Assembly: GCA_009777825.1 (NCBI GenBank) | Contig: WRLA01000011.1 | Location: 1-59,359, forward strand | Direction of reading: 5' to 3' | Length of the DNA stretch: 59,359 nucleotides | Origin: Bacteroidales bacterium | GTDB lineage: Bacteria > Bacteroidota > Bacteroidia > Bacteroidales > WRLA01 | Shown: positions 8,448-17,110 of the stretch, one piece after another | How the letters are laid out: the number at the start of each line of letters is the position of its first letter | How positions within the stretch are numbered: the first letter of the stretch is position 1 | The notes under the pieces: model-generated | Databases searched by the model: none | Seen by the model: the letters and a program-made list of their open reading frames with translations, nothing else | Told to the model about the DNA's origin: nothing | Translations under genes and position numbers: made by a program

Positions 8448-9422
8448 CTATTTCGAACTAATAAATTTCCCAATAATATCTTCCACTGAGACGCCTTCGG
8501 CTTCGGCTTTGAAGTTGCGGACGATGCGGTGCCGCAGGACGATGTCGGCGACGGCGTTGATGTTTTCGATGTCGGGTGAGTATTTTCCGTGGATGGCGGC
8601 GTGGCACTTGGCGCCGATGATGAGGAACTGCGAAGCACGCGGACCGGCGCCCCAGTTGAGGTAGAGGTTTGCCCAGTCGTGGGCGGCGGCGGTTCCCGGA
8701 CGGGTCTTCGACGCTAAGCGGACGGCGTATTCGTAGAGGTTGTCGGCGACGGGGATGCGGCGAATCAACTCTTGGTAATACAGAATCTCCTCGCGTGAGA
8801 CCACGATTCCCGGCTTTTGCTGTCCGGGCGACGTCGTGGATTTCACAATGTCAACCTCCTCCTGAAACGATGGATAGTCCAAAATGATGTTGAACATGAA
8901 ACGGTCTAACTGCGCTTCGGGGAGCGGGTAGGTTCCTTCCTGTTCTATCGGGTTTTGGGTGGAGAGGACAAAGAACGGGTCGGGTAGGGGATAGGGCTTT
9001 CCGGCGACGGTAACGATGCGCTCCTGCATCGCTTCGAGCAACGCCGACTGCGTTTTCGGCGGTGTGCGGTTGATTTCGTCGGCGAGCAGGATGTTGGCGA
9101 AAACGGGTCCTTGGATGTATTTGAAAGATTTGTGTTCGTCCAAAATTTCCGAGCCGACGATGTCGGAGGGCATCAGGTCGGGCGTAAACTGTATGCGCGA
9201 GAAAGACAAGCCCATCACCTCGCTGATGGTGCTAATGAGCAACGTCTTTGCCAATCCCGGAACGCCTATCAGCAAACCGTGCCCGCGGCTGAAGATGGGA
9301 ATTAACACATTCTCAACGACTTGGTCTTGTCCGACAATGACTTTCGCAATCTCTTTTTTAATCTCTTGATACTTTTCTAAAAAGCCTGCAATGGCTTCTA
9401 CATCATCTTTATACTGTTTCAT
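8448..9422 (-). CDS. MoxR-type AAA+ ATPase
   Basis: MoxR ATPases act as chaperone-like maturation factors, usually with DUF58 and VWA proteins. The 324 residues show Walker A GVPGLAKT (53-60), Walker B LLADE (112-116), and the sensor region STQNPIEQEGTYPLPEAQLDRF. The length is typical. It follows the SurA-like gene by 34 bp and precedes the FISUMP gene by 10 bp on the same strand. The DUF58 partner normally next to moxR is instead at 14284-15213 on the other strand, about 5 kb away. Confidence 0.93.
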   Translation of the reverse strand: MKQYKDDVEAIAGFLEKYQEIKKEIAKVIVGQDQVVENVLIPIFSRGHGLLIGVPGLAKTLLISTISEVMGLSFSRIQFTPDLMPSDIVGSEILDEHKSFKYIQGPVFANILLADEINRTPPKTQSALLEAMQERIVTVAGKPYPLPDPFFVLSTQNPIEQEGTYPLPEAQLDRFMFNIILDYPSFQEEVDIVKSTTSPGQQKPGIVVSREEILYYQELIRRIPVADNLYEYAVRLASKTRPGTAAAHDWANLYLNWGAGPRASQFLIIGAKCHAAIHGKYSPDIENINAVADIVLRHRIVRNFKAEAEGVSVEDIIGKFISSK

Positions 9423-9456
9423 GGGTAGTTAACGGTGAAATAGGTTATTTCGTCTA

Positions 9457-10806
9457 TTATTTATTTAAAACTTTAAAATTACAATTCAAAAATTGGTCGT
9501 CAACGTGGATATAGGTGTTTTTATGTTGCTCTTTCACCCATTTTTCCAGCGCTTCCTGTTTCTTTTTATTGAGCGCCCAGTTAAAAATCACGTCGTAGTC
9601 GGTATCTAAGGTGGCGCGGTGGGGTTCTGTCTTGGATTTGAGGTAGAGCAGGCGGTAGGCTTGGTAACTTTCCGACGTCTCGAAAGGAACTGCCGCCGAC
9701 ACCTCGCCCTCTTTCAGTTTGTCTATGACGTACAGTTGCTTGGGGTCTAATTGGTTGAGTTGCCATTTGACGGAGTTGGTGTTGGGATTGACCAAATAGC
9801 CGCCCGATATTTTGTTGTCGCCGTCCGAAAACTGTTTCACGGCTTCGTCAATGGCGATAGCGCCGCTGTTGATGAGTCCGGCGATGCTGTCCAATGTCTG
9901 CGCCGCCTGCGCCAAATCTTCCAACGATACTTTCGGACGCAACAGGATATGGCGGACGTTGAGATAATCACCCCGTCGGTCTATCATTTCTATTATATGG
10001 TATCCGGCTTTGGTTTCGACCACGTCCGACACCTGTCCGGGTTCCAATTTAAACGCTGCCGTTTCAAATTCGGGATAGAGTTCCCCGCGTCCGTAAAAGC
10101 CCAACTCGCCGCCTTTGTTTGCCGAGCCGGGGTCTTCGGAGTATAAAATCGCCAACGTCGCAAACTTTTCCCCGTTCAGTACTCGCTGACGGAAAGTGCG
10201 CAGACGTTCTTTGAGCTCAATGATTTGGTCTAAACCCACTTTCGGCTGTTTGACAATCTCCTGCACGACAACTTCCGAATTCACCATCGGGACGCTGTCG
10301 GCGGGAAGTTCTTTGAAAAGCCGTTTCACCTCCGATGGCGTGATGGAGATTCCCTTTGTTATCTCGTTACGCGCCATCTCCACCATGTTTTGCTCTTTGA
10401 TGGACTGCAGCAGTTCTTCTTTGATTTCGTCGAGCGGCTTGCCGTAAAACTCCTCCAACTTCTCCAAAGAGCCTATCTGGGAGGCGAAATAGCGTAGGCG
10501 GTATTCCATCTCGTTTTGCAGTTGGTTGTCGTTGACCGTCAGGCTGTCGAACTCGGCTTTGTCTAACAGCATCTTGCCAAAAACCATATCTTCCAACAAC
10601 GTACATTTTGCCTCTTGCGGCGAAACCGTCGAGGATTCCATCTTCCGGTATTGAAGATATTGAACCTCCACCTCGGAAAATAAAATGGTTGACCTGCCGA
10701 CAACAGCCGCCACACCGTCAATCAGCGTCCCCGCCGGCTGAGATTCCTGTGCCGTAGCGAAGTTGATTATTACAGTAAATAATAACGTGATAAAAATTCT
10801 ATACAT
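9457..10806 (-). CDS. SurA-like periplasmic peptidylprolyl isomerase
   Basis: Parvulin-type prolyl isomerase/chaperone for outer-membrane proteins in the periplasm. The longest frame begins at 10932, but ATG 10806 yields an N-terminal signal peptide, MYRIFITLLFTVIINFATAQ, and a 449-residue protein, the usual Bacteroidetes size. After a SurA-N-like helical region (VAAVVGRSTILFSEVEVQY) come two PPIC domains: the first with GGELGFYGRGELYPEFE and GYHIIEMIDRR, the second starting NVRHILLRP and degenerate. The C-terminus is helical and basic. It is probably cotranscribed with moxR, 34 bp downstream. Confidence 0.88.
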   Translation of the reverse strand: MYRIFITLLFTVIINFATAQESQPAGTLIDGVAAVVGRSTILFSEVEVQYLQYRKMESSTVSPQEAKCTLLEDMVFGKMLLDKAEFDSLTVNDNQLQNEMEYRLRYFASQIGSLEKLEEFYGKPLDEIKEELLQSIKEQNMVEMARNEITKGISITPSEVKRLFKELPADSVPMVNSEVVVQEIVKQPKVGLDQIIELKERLRTFRQRVLNGEKFATLAILYSEDPGSANKGGELGFYGRGELYPEFETAAFKLEPGQVSDVVETKAGYHIIEMIDRRGDYLNVRHILLRPKVSLEDLAQAAQTLDSIAGLINSGAIAIDEAVKQFSDGDNKISGGYLVNPNTNSVKWQLNQLDPKQLYVIDKLKEGEVSAAVPFETSESYQAYRLLYLKSKTEPHRATLDTDYDVIFNWALNKKKQEALEKWVKEQHKNTYIHVDDQFLNCNFKVLNK

Positions 10807-10983
10807 AAAAGTATTGTCAATAAAGTGAACAAACGCTTTACCTTGTAAAAAATTGCACTTTCCCTTTGTCGGAATATTTTTTTCAGCACAGGGAAATTGT
10901 CTGAACCATGATACTTCGGCTACGCTCAGCAACCTACGCTCAGTAATAAATTTTCATAATTTAAGAATTAGCAGGATATATAT
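10807..10983. other. 177-bp spacer with dispersed repeat
   Basis: 10914-10933 carries CTTCGGCTACGCTCAGCAAC, a scattered repeat related to 7781-7798, followed by a second partial copy (CCTACGCTCAG). No gene or clear terminator is seen. Confidence 0.4.
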
Positions 10984-11472
10984 TCATCGTGGCAACGCCA
11001 GCACCATCGTCCAGTACCCTCCTTTGATAGCGACGCCCATTTCCGTAAAAAGTTCGTTCATAATATTTTCGCAGTGGCTTGGGTTGTTGATCCATGCTTG
11101 GACGACGGCGCGTTCGGTTTTGTACCGCATTCCGATATTTTCGGCGCAGATGACCCAGTCGTATTTGACGGTGGTAACTCTGCTGCTGACGGTCGAGCCG
11201 TCTTTTCCGATATGGCTGAAAAATGACTTGGAGTACATGTTGTTGCTGTGGTTTTGGGCGGCTTTTTCCAATTTCTCGTTCCACTTCACGGGCGGGGCGG
11301 GCGGGTGATAGGTCTTGCCGCACCTGCATCCTTTGCTGCGTGCGTCGTTGACCATCTCCAAAAGCAACTTTTTATTCAGGTTCACCGGATATTGGGTCTG
11401 GGCATAACCTGCCGTTATCGTGGTGAACAGAAGAAATGATGCGAAAATAGTTGCTGCCGAAAAACGCGCCAT
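10984..11472 (-). CDS. CAP-domain (SCP/PR-1) secreted protein
   Basis: 162 residues. A signal peptide (MARFSAATIFASFLLFTTIT) precedes one CAP domain: LLEMVNDARSKGC, VKWNEKLEKAAQNHSNNM, FFSHIGKDGSTVSSR, CAENIG, and the C-terminal WINNPSHCENIMN plus MGVA. The conserved His/Glu of the CAP pocket are present. Bacterial CAP proteins are secreted, but their activity is mostly unknown. It is 24 bp from the upstream DUF5606 gene, so an operon is likely. Confidence 0.88.
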   Translation of the reverse strand: MARFSAATIFASFLLFTTITAGYAQTQYPVNLNKKLLLEMVNDARSKGCRCGKTYHPPAPPVKWNEKLEKAAQNHSNNMYSKSFFSHIGKDGSTVSSRVTTVKYDWVICAENIGMRYKTERAVVQAWINNPSHCENIMNELFTEMGVAIKGGYWTMVLALPR

Positions 11473-11496
11473 GGATAGGGTTCTATGTTGCCGACT

Positions 11497-12066
11497 TTAC
11501 TTTGCTCGTGGGGATGTTTTCCGTTGCGTGGGTTTGGGCGCGGCTGACGTCGTTGCTTTTGACGCTTTCGATGTCGGCGACTTAGGTTGAGGTTTGGGCT
11601 TTTTTTCCGTTTTGGTTTCTTCTTTCACGGCGGACTTATCTTCTTGGTTGTCAGCATCTTGTGCTTCCTGTTCTTCGTCGGGTTCGTTGTCAACGAGGTT
11701 TTTCTCAAGGAGCAGGTTGTACCAACTGACAAGTCGTTTGATGTCGGAGTCGTAAACTCGTTCTGCGTCGTAGTCGGGGAGCATTTCAGCCATGAAAGTC
11801 CGCAGTTCGTTACCCGACGATTTGGGGGAAAGCGCCGGTTTCCCTTCCAACTTCTGGAAGATGATTTTCAAGACATCTTTCAGTTTCACGTCGTCTTCGT
11901 GGGTGAAGATGGAGATTTCTTCGAGGGCGCTGATGCGTTCATGGGAAAAGAGCGTTACCTTTTTGCCGTCTAAGAGGCTTTCGGCGACGATTCCTCTCGG
12001 CGACTGCCCGATGGATTGATAGAGACCGGGACGTCCCGAAACCGCTAAAATTTTTTTTAAGTCCAT
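11497..12066 (-). CDS. DUF5606 conserved Bacteroidetes protein
   Basis: 189 residues of unknown function, conserved in Bacteroidetes. The N-terminal 120 residues (MDLKKILAVSGRPGLYQ, ESLLDGKKVTLF, RISALEEISIFT) are the conserved domain. The tail from about 125 is first acidic and then Lys/Pro/Ser/Thr-rich and low in complexity, probably disordered. It lies 43 bp after purB and before the CAP gene on the same strand. Confidence 0.85.
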   Translation of the reverse strand: MDLKKILAVSGRPGLYQSIGQSPRGIVAESLLDGKKVTLFSHERISALEEISIFTHEDDVKLKDVLKIIFQKLEGKPALSPKSSGNELRTFMAEMLPDYDAERVYDSDIKRLVSWYNLLLEKNLVDNEPDEEQEAQDADNQEDKSAVKEETKTEKKPKPQPKSPTSKASKATTSAAPKPTQRKTSPRAK

Positions 12067-12109
12067 AATCTTTTTCTGATTTTATGTTTAAAAAATGAAT
12101 AAATCTCTG

Positions 12110-13468
12110 TTATAACGGTGAAATCCCCGTATAATTATGTGGAGATATGTTTTTTAGCGTTTGTTTTAGATGTGGGTCTATGTTTAGGGTGTCAATGAAG
12201 TCGGAGATGGCTTTTTGGGTGATTTTTTCATTTTTGCGAGTTAGCGCTTTCAGCGCCTCGTAGGGTTGCGGATAGTTTTCGCGCCGCAGGATGGTTTGGA
12301 TGGCTTCGGCGACGACAGCCCAGTTATCGTTCAGCTCGTCCGACATTTTTATTTCGTTGACGGACAGTTTGTTAACGCCTTTTTCGAGTGACTTCAACGC
12401 AATCAAGGTATGCGCCATGGGAACGCCGATGATGCGTGTTACAGTGCTGTCGGTCAAGTCGCGTTGCAGGCGCGACAGCGGCAGTTTCTCGGAAAGATGG
12501 CTGAACAGAGCGTTTGCGACGCCGATATTGCCTTCGGCGTTTTCAAAATCAATGGGATTCACCTTGTGCGGCATCGCCGACGATCCGACTTCGCCCTCTT
12601 TGATGGTTTGGTTAAAATAGTTCATCGAGATGTAACTCCACATATCGCGGCAGAAATCCAGCAGTATGGTGTTGATACGCCGCCAGTTATCGAAACGGGC
12701 AGCCATGTTGTCGTAATGTTCTATCTGGGTGGTTGTTTGCGAGCGCGACAGTCCTAAAACATTGTTAACGAAATCGTTACTGAAACGTATCCAGTCAATT
12801 TCGGGATAGGCGACGTGGTGTGCATTGAAATTTCCGGTTGCGCCTCCAAACTTTGCCGAGTAGGGAATGGTCTCGAAGTAAGCGATTTGTGTTTTCAGAC
12901 GCTCCACAAAGACATACATCTCTTTTCCGAGATTGGTGGGCGAGGCAGGCTGTCCGTGCGTGTGCGCCGGCATGGGGATGGATTTCCACATCTTGGCTCG
13001 CTCTTCCAGCAGCGCAACGACGTGAAGCAGTGCGGGCAACATTACTTTTTCGTGTGCATCCCGCAGCATCATCGGCAGGGCGGTGTTGTTGACGTCTTGC
13101 GACGTCAGTCCGAAGTGGATAAATTCTTTATAATCAGAAAGTTGTAGCGCATCAAACTTTTCTTTCAGCAGGTATTCGACGGCTTTCACGTCGTGGTTGG
13201 TCGTTTTTTCAATCTCTTTGATGCGTTCTGCGTCGGAAAGTTGAAAATGTTCGTACAGTCGGCGCAGTGCGGCATATTTTGTTTTATCGAACGCCTGCAA
13301 CTGCGGCAACGGAAGTTCGCGAAGAGCAATAAAGTATTCTATTTCAACGGTTAAACGGTATCGTATCAGAGCGCTTTCCGAGAAGAAAGCGGACAATGCA
13401 TCGCACTTTTCCCGATAGCGTCCGTCGCACGGCGCGATGGCGGATAAGGTGTTATAATTATTTATCAT
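12110..13468 (-). CDS. purB: Adenylosuccinate lyase
   Basis: Cleaves SAICAR to AICAR and adenylosuccinate to AMP in purine synthesis. The frame opens at 13519 inside the tRNA-His gene; ATG 13468 is therefore chosen, giving 452 residues that begin MINNYNTLSAIAPCDGRY, as expected for the family. Signature motifs: TNHDVKAVEY, FIHFGLTSQDVNNTA, HTHGQPASPTNLGKE and the fumarase/lyase signature GSSAMPHKVNPIDFENAEG. Downstream genes DUF5606 and CAP follow closely. It is probably transcribed together with tRNA-His from the promoter at 13567-13574. Confidence 0.96.
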   Translation of the reverse strand: MINNYNTLSAIAPCDGRYREKCDALSAFFSESALIRYRLTVEIEYFIALRELPLPQLQAFDKTKYAALRRLYEHFQLSDAERIKEIEKTTNHDVKAVEYLLKEKFDALQLSDYKEFIHFGLTSQDVNNTALPMMLRDAHEKVMLPALLHVVALLEERAKMWKSIPMPAHTHGQPASPTNLGKEMYVFVERLKTQIAYFETIPYSAKFGGATGNFNAHHVAYPEIDWIRFSNDFVNNVLGLSRSQTTTQIEHYDNMAARFDNWRRINTILLDFCRDMWSYISMNYFNQTIKEGEVGSSAMPHKVNPIDFENAEGNIGVANALFSHLSEKLPLSRLQRDLTDSTVTRIIGVPMAHTLIALKSLEKGVNKLSVNEIKMSDELNDNWAVVAEAIQTILRRENYPQPYEALKALTRKNEKITQKAISDFIDTLNIDPHLKQTLKNISPHNYTGISPL

Positions 13469-13477
13469 AACGTTTTG

Positions 13478-13552
13478 GGTGAAAAACGGGGCTCGAACCC
13501 GCGACCTCCAGAGCCACAATCTGGCGCTCTAACCAACTGAGCTACAATCACC
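13478..13552 (-). tRNA. tRNA-His (anticodon GTG)
   Basis: The reverse strand folds as a tRNA with anticodon loop TTGTGGC, hence GTG, and a leading extra G (G-1) that pairs with C73, characteristic of tRNA-His. D arm GCTC/GAGC, anticodon stem CCAGA/TCTGG, T loop TTCGAGC. CCA is not encoded. The acceptor stem has two adjacent T-T oppositions (positions 5-68 and 6-67) and a G-T at 7-66, which is weak for a functional tRNA. Confidence 0.9.
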
Positions 13553-13566
13553 ATGTAAATCGGGTG

Positions 13567-13574
13567 CAAAGGTA
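13567..13574 (-). promoter_or_regulatory. -7 promoter element for tRNA-His/purB
   Basis: Minus-strand TACCTTTG plus C sits 15 bp before the tRNA 5' end, the expected distance. Confidence 0.65.
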
Positions 13575-13635
13575 CGAAAAATAATTGAGAATGGAGACAA
13601 ATTTTTTTCTATATTGTAATTCAAAAATTTTATTG

Positions 13636-13643
13636 TACCTTTG
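13636..13643 (+). promoter_or_regulatory. -7 promoter element for rpsU
   Basis: TACCTTTG followed by C on the plus strand; gives a leader of about 55 nt for rpsU and probably drives trxA too. An AGGAAG repeat lies within the leader just before the start. Confidence 0.65.
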
Positions 13644-13703
13644 CACCCCTTTTTCGATAGAAGAAAAGGAAGTATTTAATAATTAACGAAAGGAAGTATT
13701 TTT

Positions 13704-13898
13704 ATGATCATTGTACCTGTAAAAGAGGGCGAAACCGTTGACAGAGCTTTAAAGAAGTTGAAACGTAAATTTGAAAAAACCGGCGTTGTGCGCGAATTGC
13801 GTGCAAGGCAAAAGTTCACAAAGCCGTCGATCATCCGTCGCGAGCAACTTATTAAAGCCCGTTACGTTCAAAAACTGCGCTCGGAAGAGCAAGACTAA
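13704..13898 (+). CDS. rpsU: 30S ribosomal protein S21
   Basis: 64 residues, the standard size. It starts MIIVPVKEGETVDRALKKLK, with the typical continuation KFEKTGVVRELRARQ and a basic C-terminal half. An AGGAAG sequence upstream could act as a ribosome binding site. It is followed by trxA 45 bp downstream. Confidence 0.96.
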   Translation: MIIVPVKEGETVDRALKKLKRKFEKTGVVRELRARQKFTKPSIIRREQLIKARYVQKLRSEEQD

Positions 13899-13943
13899 GT
13901 CTTTGAAAGTAAAAGAGATAATAACCAATAAAAATATTTTATC

Positions 13944-14261
13944 ATGGCTTTACAAATAACAGATACGAATTTCGACGAAGTGGTTATGCAGTCAACCCTT
14001 CCGGTAGTGTTGGATTTTTGGGCAGAATGGTGCGGTCCGTGCAGAAAGATTGCTCCTTCCATTGACGCGCTGGCGACGGAATATGAAGGGAAAGCGATTG
14101 TCGGAAAAATTGACGTGGACAGCAATCCGGGCATCACGGCGCAATTCAGAGTGCGCAACATCCCGACTATCCTCTACATCAAATCCGGCGAAACAGTGCA
14201 AAAACTCGTCGGCGACCAGCCGAAGCAAACGTTGGTTGACGAATTAGAAAAGTTGCTGTAA
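13944..14261 (+). CDS. trxA: Thioredoxin
   Basis: 105-residue cytoplasmic disulfide reductase. The redox motif WCGPC is at residues 29-33, preceded by VVLDFWAE; the cis-proline segment is NIPTILYI. There is no signal peptide. It lies between rpsU and a DUF58 gene, 22 bp before the latter, in a likely plus-strand operon. Confidence 0.95.
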   Translation: MALQITDTNFDEVVMQSTLPVVLDFWAEWCGPCRKIAPSIDALATEYEGKAIVGKIDVDSNPGITAQFRVRNIPTILYIKSGETVQKLVGDQPKQTLVDELEKLL

Positions 14262-14283
14262 GAACACTCTTTTTTCGCTGCTT

Positions 14284-15213
14284 ATGCCGATAAACCGTAC
14301 CGTCATACAGCCATATACCTCGTTAGAGTTTTTGGCTCGGCAAATCGTTGAAGGATTTATCACCGGACTTCACAAAAGTCCGTTTCACGGTTTCTCCGTA
14401 GAATTTGCCGAACACCGCCTTTACAACACCGGCGAATCCACCCGTAACATTGACTGGAAACTCTACGCCCGTACCGAAAAACTCTTCGTCAAACGCTTTG
14501 AGGAAGAGACCAACCTGCGCTGTCATCTGATTATAGACAACTCATCGTCAATGTATTACCCGCTCAGAGAGCAGATTGACCCGTACAATCCCTCCAAGAT
14601 TGTCTTTTCGGTCTATGCGGCAGCGGCGCTGATGGTGATGCTGAACAAACAGCGCGACGCCACGCAGTTGAGCCTCTTTTCGAACGTCATCGAATTTACC
14701 ACGCACGCCCGCTCCAACAGCACCCACCAGCATTTTCTCTACATGCAGTTGGAAAAACTGTTGGCACAAAGTCGTCCCGACGGCGCACGCACCACCGCCA
14801 CCGCAGCAGCCCTGCACCAACTCGCCGAACAGTCGCACCGTCGCTCTTTGGTGATCATCTTTACCGACATGTTCGAAACATCCGAGTCGCCCGACGAGGT
14901 CTTCTCAGCCTTGCAGCACCTCTGCCACAACAAACACGAAGTGATTCTCTTTCACGTCATTGACCGCTCCAAGGAGATTGACTTCGACTTCAAAAACGTC
15001 CCCACCCGCTTTATTGACGTCGAAACCACCCAAGAACTGAAACTCACCCCCTACGAAGTACGCGAAGCCTACCGCCAACAACAGCGCGACTTCGTCAACG
15101 AACTGAAAATCCGCTGCGGACAGTACCAGATTGACTTCGCAGAAGCGGATATCAATCAAGGGTTTGACCAGATTCTGATGCAGTTTCTGATTAAGAGACG
15201 GAATATGATGTAA
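14284..15213 (+). CDS. DUF58 (VWA-like) protein
   Basis: 309 residues. Contains the DUF58 core STRNIDWKLYARTEKLFVKR followed by a VWA-like fold with the motif DNSSSM, close to the DxSxS metal site. No transmembrane segment is apparent. DUF58 proteins are partners of MoxR ATPases; the moxR of this window lies about 5 kb away on the other strand, so the usual pair has been separated. Molecular function is unknown. Confidence 0.88.
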   Translation: MPINRTVIQPYTSLEFLARQIVEGFITGLHKSPFHGFSVEFAEHRLYNTGESTRNIDWKLYARTEKLFVKRFEEETNLRCHLIIDNSSSMYYPLREQIDPYNPSKIVFSVYAAAALMVMLNKQRDATQLSLFSNVIEFTTHARSNSTHQHFLYMQLEKLLAQSRPDGARTTATAAALHQLAEQSHRRSLVIIFTDMFETSESPDEVFSALQHLCHNKHEVILFHVIDRSKEIDFDFKNVPTRFIDVETTQELKLTPYEVREAYRQQQRDFVNELKIRCGQYQIDFAEADINQGFDQILMQFLIKRRNMM

Positions 15214-15570
15214 TGGGTAATGTGGTTTCTCCTTACTTAGAAAATCCCAAAAATATTCCCTTGCGACAATTTGAAATGCATCAGGTAGTTCATATTACTA
15301 CTTGAGGGTGTATCCGCTGATACTGTGTGACTTAGTAATAAAAGAAGAGAGAAAAGTTCGGTTTCAAACAAAGTCTGGAGTCCGTTTTTATGTCAGATAT
15401 CACAAGTTGGAAAAAAAGAAAAACTGATTGAAAATCAAGTTAATATGAGAAATAAAAAACTTAAAGCCGCATGATGTTTTTTCAAATTTTGTACACCTTA
15501 CCCTAATCGGGATATTTTTGCAACAATTTGAAATTCTGAATTTTCAATTTTCAATTTTCAATTAAATCCG
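15214..15570. other. Gene-free region with simple repeats
   Basis: No convincing gene. A plus-strand frame of about 50 codons without a start ends near 15427 and is not recognisable. 15536-15560 is a short tandem repeat of TTTTCAA. The right end holds the promoter of the CoA-transferase. Confidence 0.4.
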
Positions 15571-15578
15571 TACCTTTG
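15571..15578 (+). promoter_or_regulatory. -7 promoter element giving a near-leaderless CoA-transferase mRNA
   Basis: TACCTTTG is only 7 bp before the ATG at 15586. With the normal 5-7 nt spacing the transcript would begin at or within a few bases of the start codon. Confidence 0.6.
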
Positions 15579-15585
15579 CCGCACT

Positions 15586-17067
15586 ATGAACATAAAGACG
15601 ATATCATCAGCAGAAGCGGCGGCTTTCATCAACGACGGCGACGTCGTGGGCTGTAGCGGTTTCACGGCGGCGGGCTGCCCGAAAGCGGTAACGCAGGCTT
15701 TGGCGCAACGAGCGGAGGCGGAACATGCGCACGGTCGCACGTTTAAAATAGGACTTTTCGCCGGCGCCTCGACGGGCGACACCATTGACGGAGCGCTGAC
15801 ACGCGCACACGCCATCGCGTTTCGATCGCCCTACCAGTCATCCAAGGAGATACGTAACGCCATCAACGAGCGCGACATCCACTATTTCGACCTTCACCTG
15901 TCGGAACTGCCGCGTTTGCTGCGACAGGGATTTTTGCCAAAGCCGAAATTCACCATCATAGAGGCGTGCGACGTAACCAATGACGGAAAAATAACGCTCA
16001 CCTCCGCCGTAGGCATCGCTCCGACTATTGCGCAGTTGGCTGACCACATCATCGTTGAGCGCAATGCCTACCACCCGAAGGCGCTGTCGGGAATACACGA
16101 CATTTACGAGTGCAAAAATCCACCCTTTTCGACGGAAATACCCATTTACCGCGTCTCCGACCGTATCGGATTGCCGTATATTCAGGTTGACCCAAAAAAA
16201 ATCATCGGCATCGTCGAGACAAACCTGCCCAACGAAATAGGCGACTTCGTCCCTGCCGACGCGTTGACAGACAAAATCGGCAACAATGTAGCCAACTTCC
16301 TCTCTTCCGAGATGAAAAAAGGACGCTTTCCGGCATCGTTTCTCCCTGTACAGTCGGGCGTTGGAAACATCGCTAACGCCGTCTTAAAAGCGATGGGGTC
16401 GCATCCCGATATTCCTGATTTTGAGGTATATACGGAGGTCATCCAAGACTCCGTCATCGGGTTGATGGAACAGGGACGGGTCAAATTTGCCAGCGGATGT
16501 TCGCTCACCCTCAGCCGCAGTGCGTTGGAAAAAGTCTATGCCGACGTGGAACATTATAAAAACAAAATCATTCTCCGTCCGCAAGAGATTTCCAACAGTT
16601 CTGAGATAGCACGCCGACTTGGTCTGATATCCGTCAACACCGCTTTGGAGGCAGATATCTTCGGCAACGTCAACTCCACTCACGTCATGGGAACCACGAT
16701 GATGAACGGCATCGGCGGATCGGCTGACTTTTGCCGCAACTCCTGTCTCTCCATCTTCACCGCGCCCTCCACGGCGAAAGGCGGAAAAATAAGCGCCATC
16801 GTCCCCGCCGTAACGCATACCGACCACAGCGAACACTCGGTGAAAGTCATCGTTACCGAACACGGCGTCGCCGACCTGAGAGGACTGTCGCCCATACAAC
16901 GCGCACAATCCATCATCGAAAACTGCGCACACCCCGACTACAAAAAACTGCTGCACGACTATCTCAACTTGGACGTAAAAGGACACACACCGCACCACTT
17001 AGAGCAATGTTTCGCCTTCCACCGGACGTTTTGCAGGTGCGGGGATATGCGGGAAACGGAGTGGTGA
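15586..17067 (+). CDS. Acetyl-CoA hydrolase/succinate-type CoA-transferase
   Basis: Class I CoA-transferase of the acetyl-CoA hydrolase/succinyl-CoA:acetate (or propionyl-CoA:succinate) type, 493 residues. The predicted catalytic glutamate is E284 in VYTEVIQDS, and the C-terminal half has the glycine-rich segment HVMGTTMMNGIGGSADFCRN and the HTDHSEHSVKVIVTEHGVADLRG motif. In anaerobic Bacteroidales such enzymes recycle CoA between succinate and acetate or propionate. Substrate cannot be settled from sequence. No ribosome binding site is needed if the mRNA is leaderless. Confidence 0.9.
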   Translation: MNIKTISSAEAAAFINDGDVVGCSGFTAAGCPKAVTQALAQRAEAEHAHGRTFKIGLFAGASTGDTIDGALTRAHAIAFRSPYQSSKEIRNAINERDIHYFDLHLSELPRLLRQGFLPKPKFTIIEACDVTNDGKITLTSAVGIAPTIAQLADHIIVERNAYHPKALSGIHDIYECKNPPFSTEIPIYRVSDRIGLPYIQVDPKKIIGIVETNLPNEIGDFVPADALTDKIGNNVANFLSSEMKKGRFPASFLPVQSGVGNIANAVLKAMGSHPDIPDFEVYTEVIQDSVIGLMEQGRVKFASGCSLTLSRSALEKVYADVEHYKNKIILRPQEISNSSEIARRLGLISVNTALEADIFGNVNSTHVMGTTMMNGIGGSADFCRNSCLSIFTAPSTAKGGKISAIVPAVTHTDHSEHSVKVIVTEHGVADLRGLSPIQRAQSIIENCAHPDYKKLLHDYLNLDVKGHTPHHLEQCFAFHRTFCRCGDMRETEW

Positions 17068-17075
17068 TTTTTTCG

Positions 17076-17083
17076 TACCTTTG
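17076..17083 (+). promoter_or_regulatory. -7 promoter element for fbp
   Basis: TACCTTTG lies 27 bp before ATG 17111 and overlaps the longer frame's TTG start at 17081, which argues for the ATG. Confidence 0.65.
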
Positions 17084-17110
17084 CCGAAATTAAAACGAAT
17101 ACGAATCATC

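Noticed and set aside
13469..13519. Longer start for purB
   Set aside because: It begins inside tRNA-His; ATG 13468 matches family N-termini.
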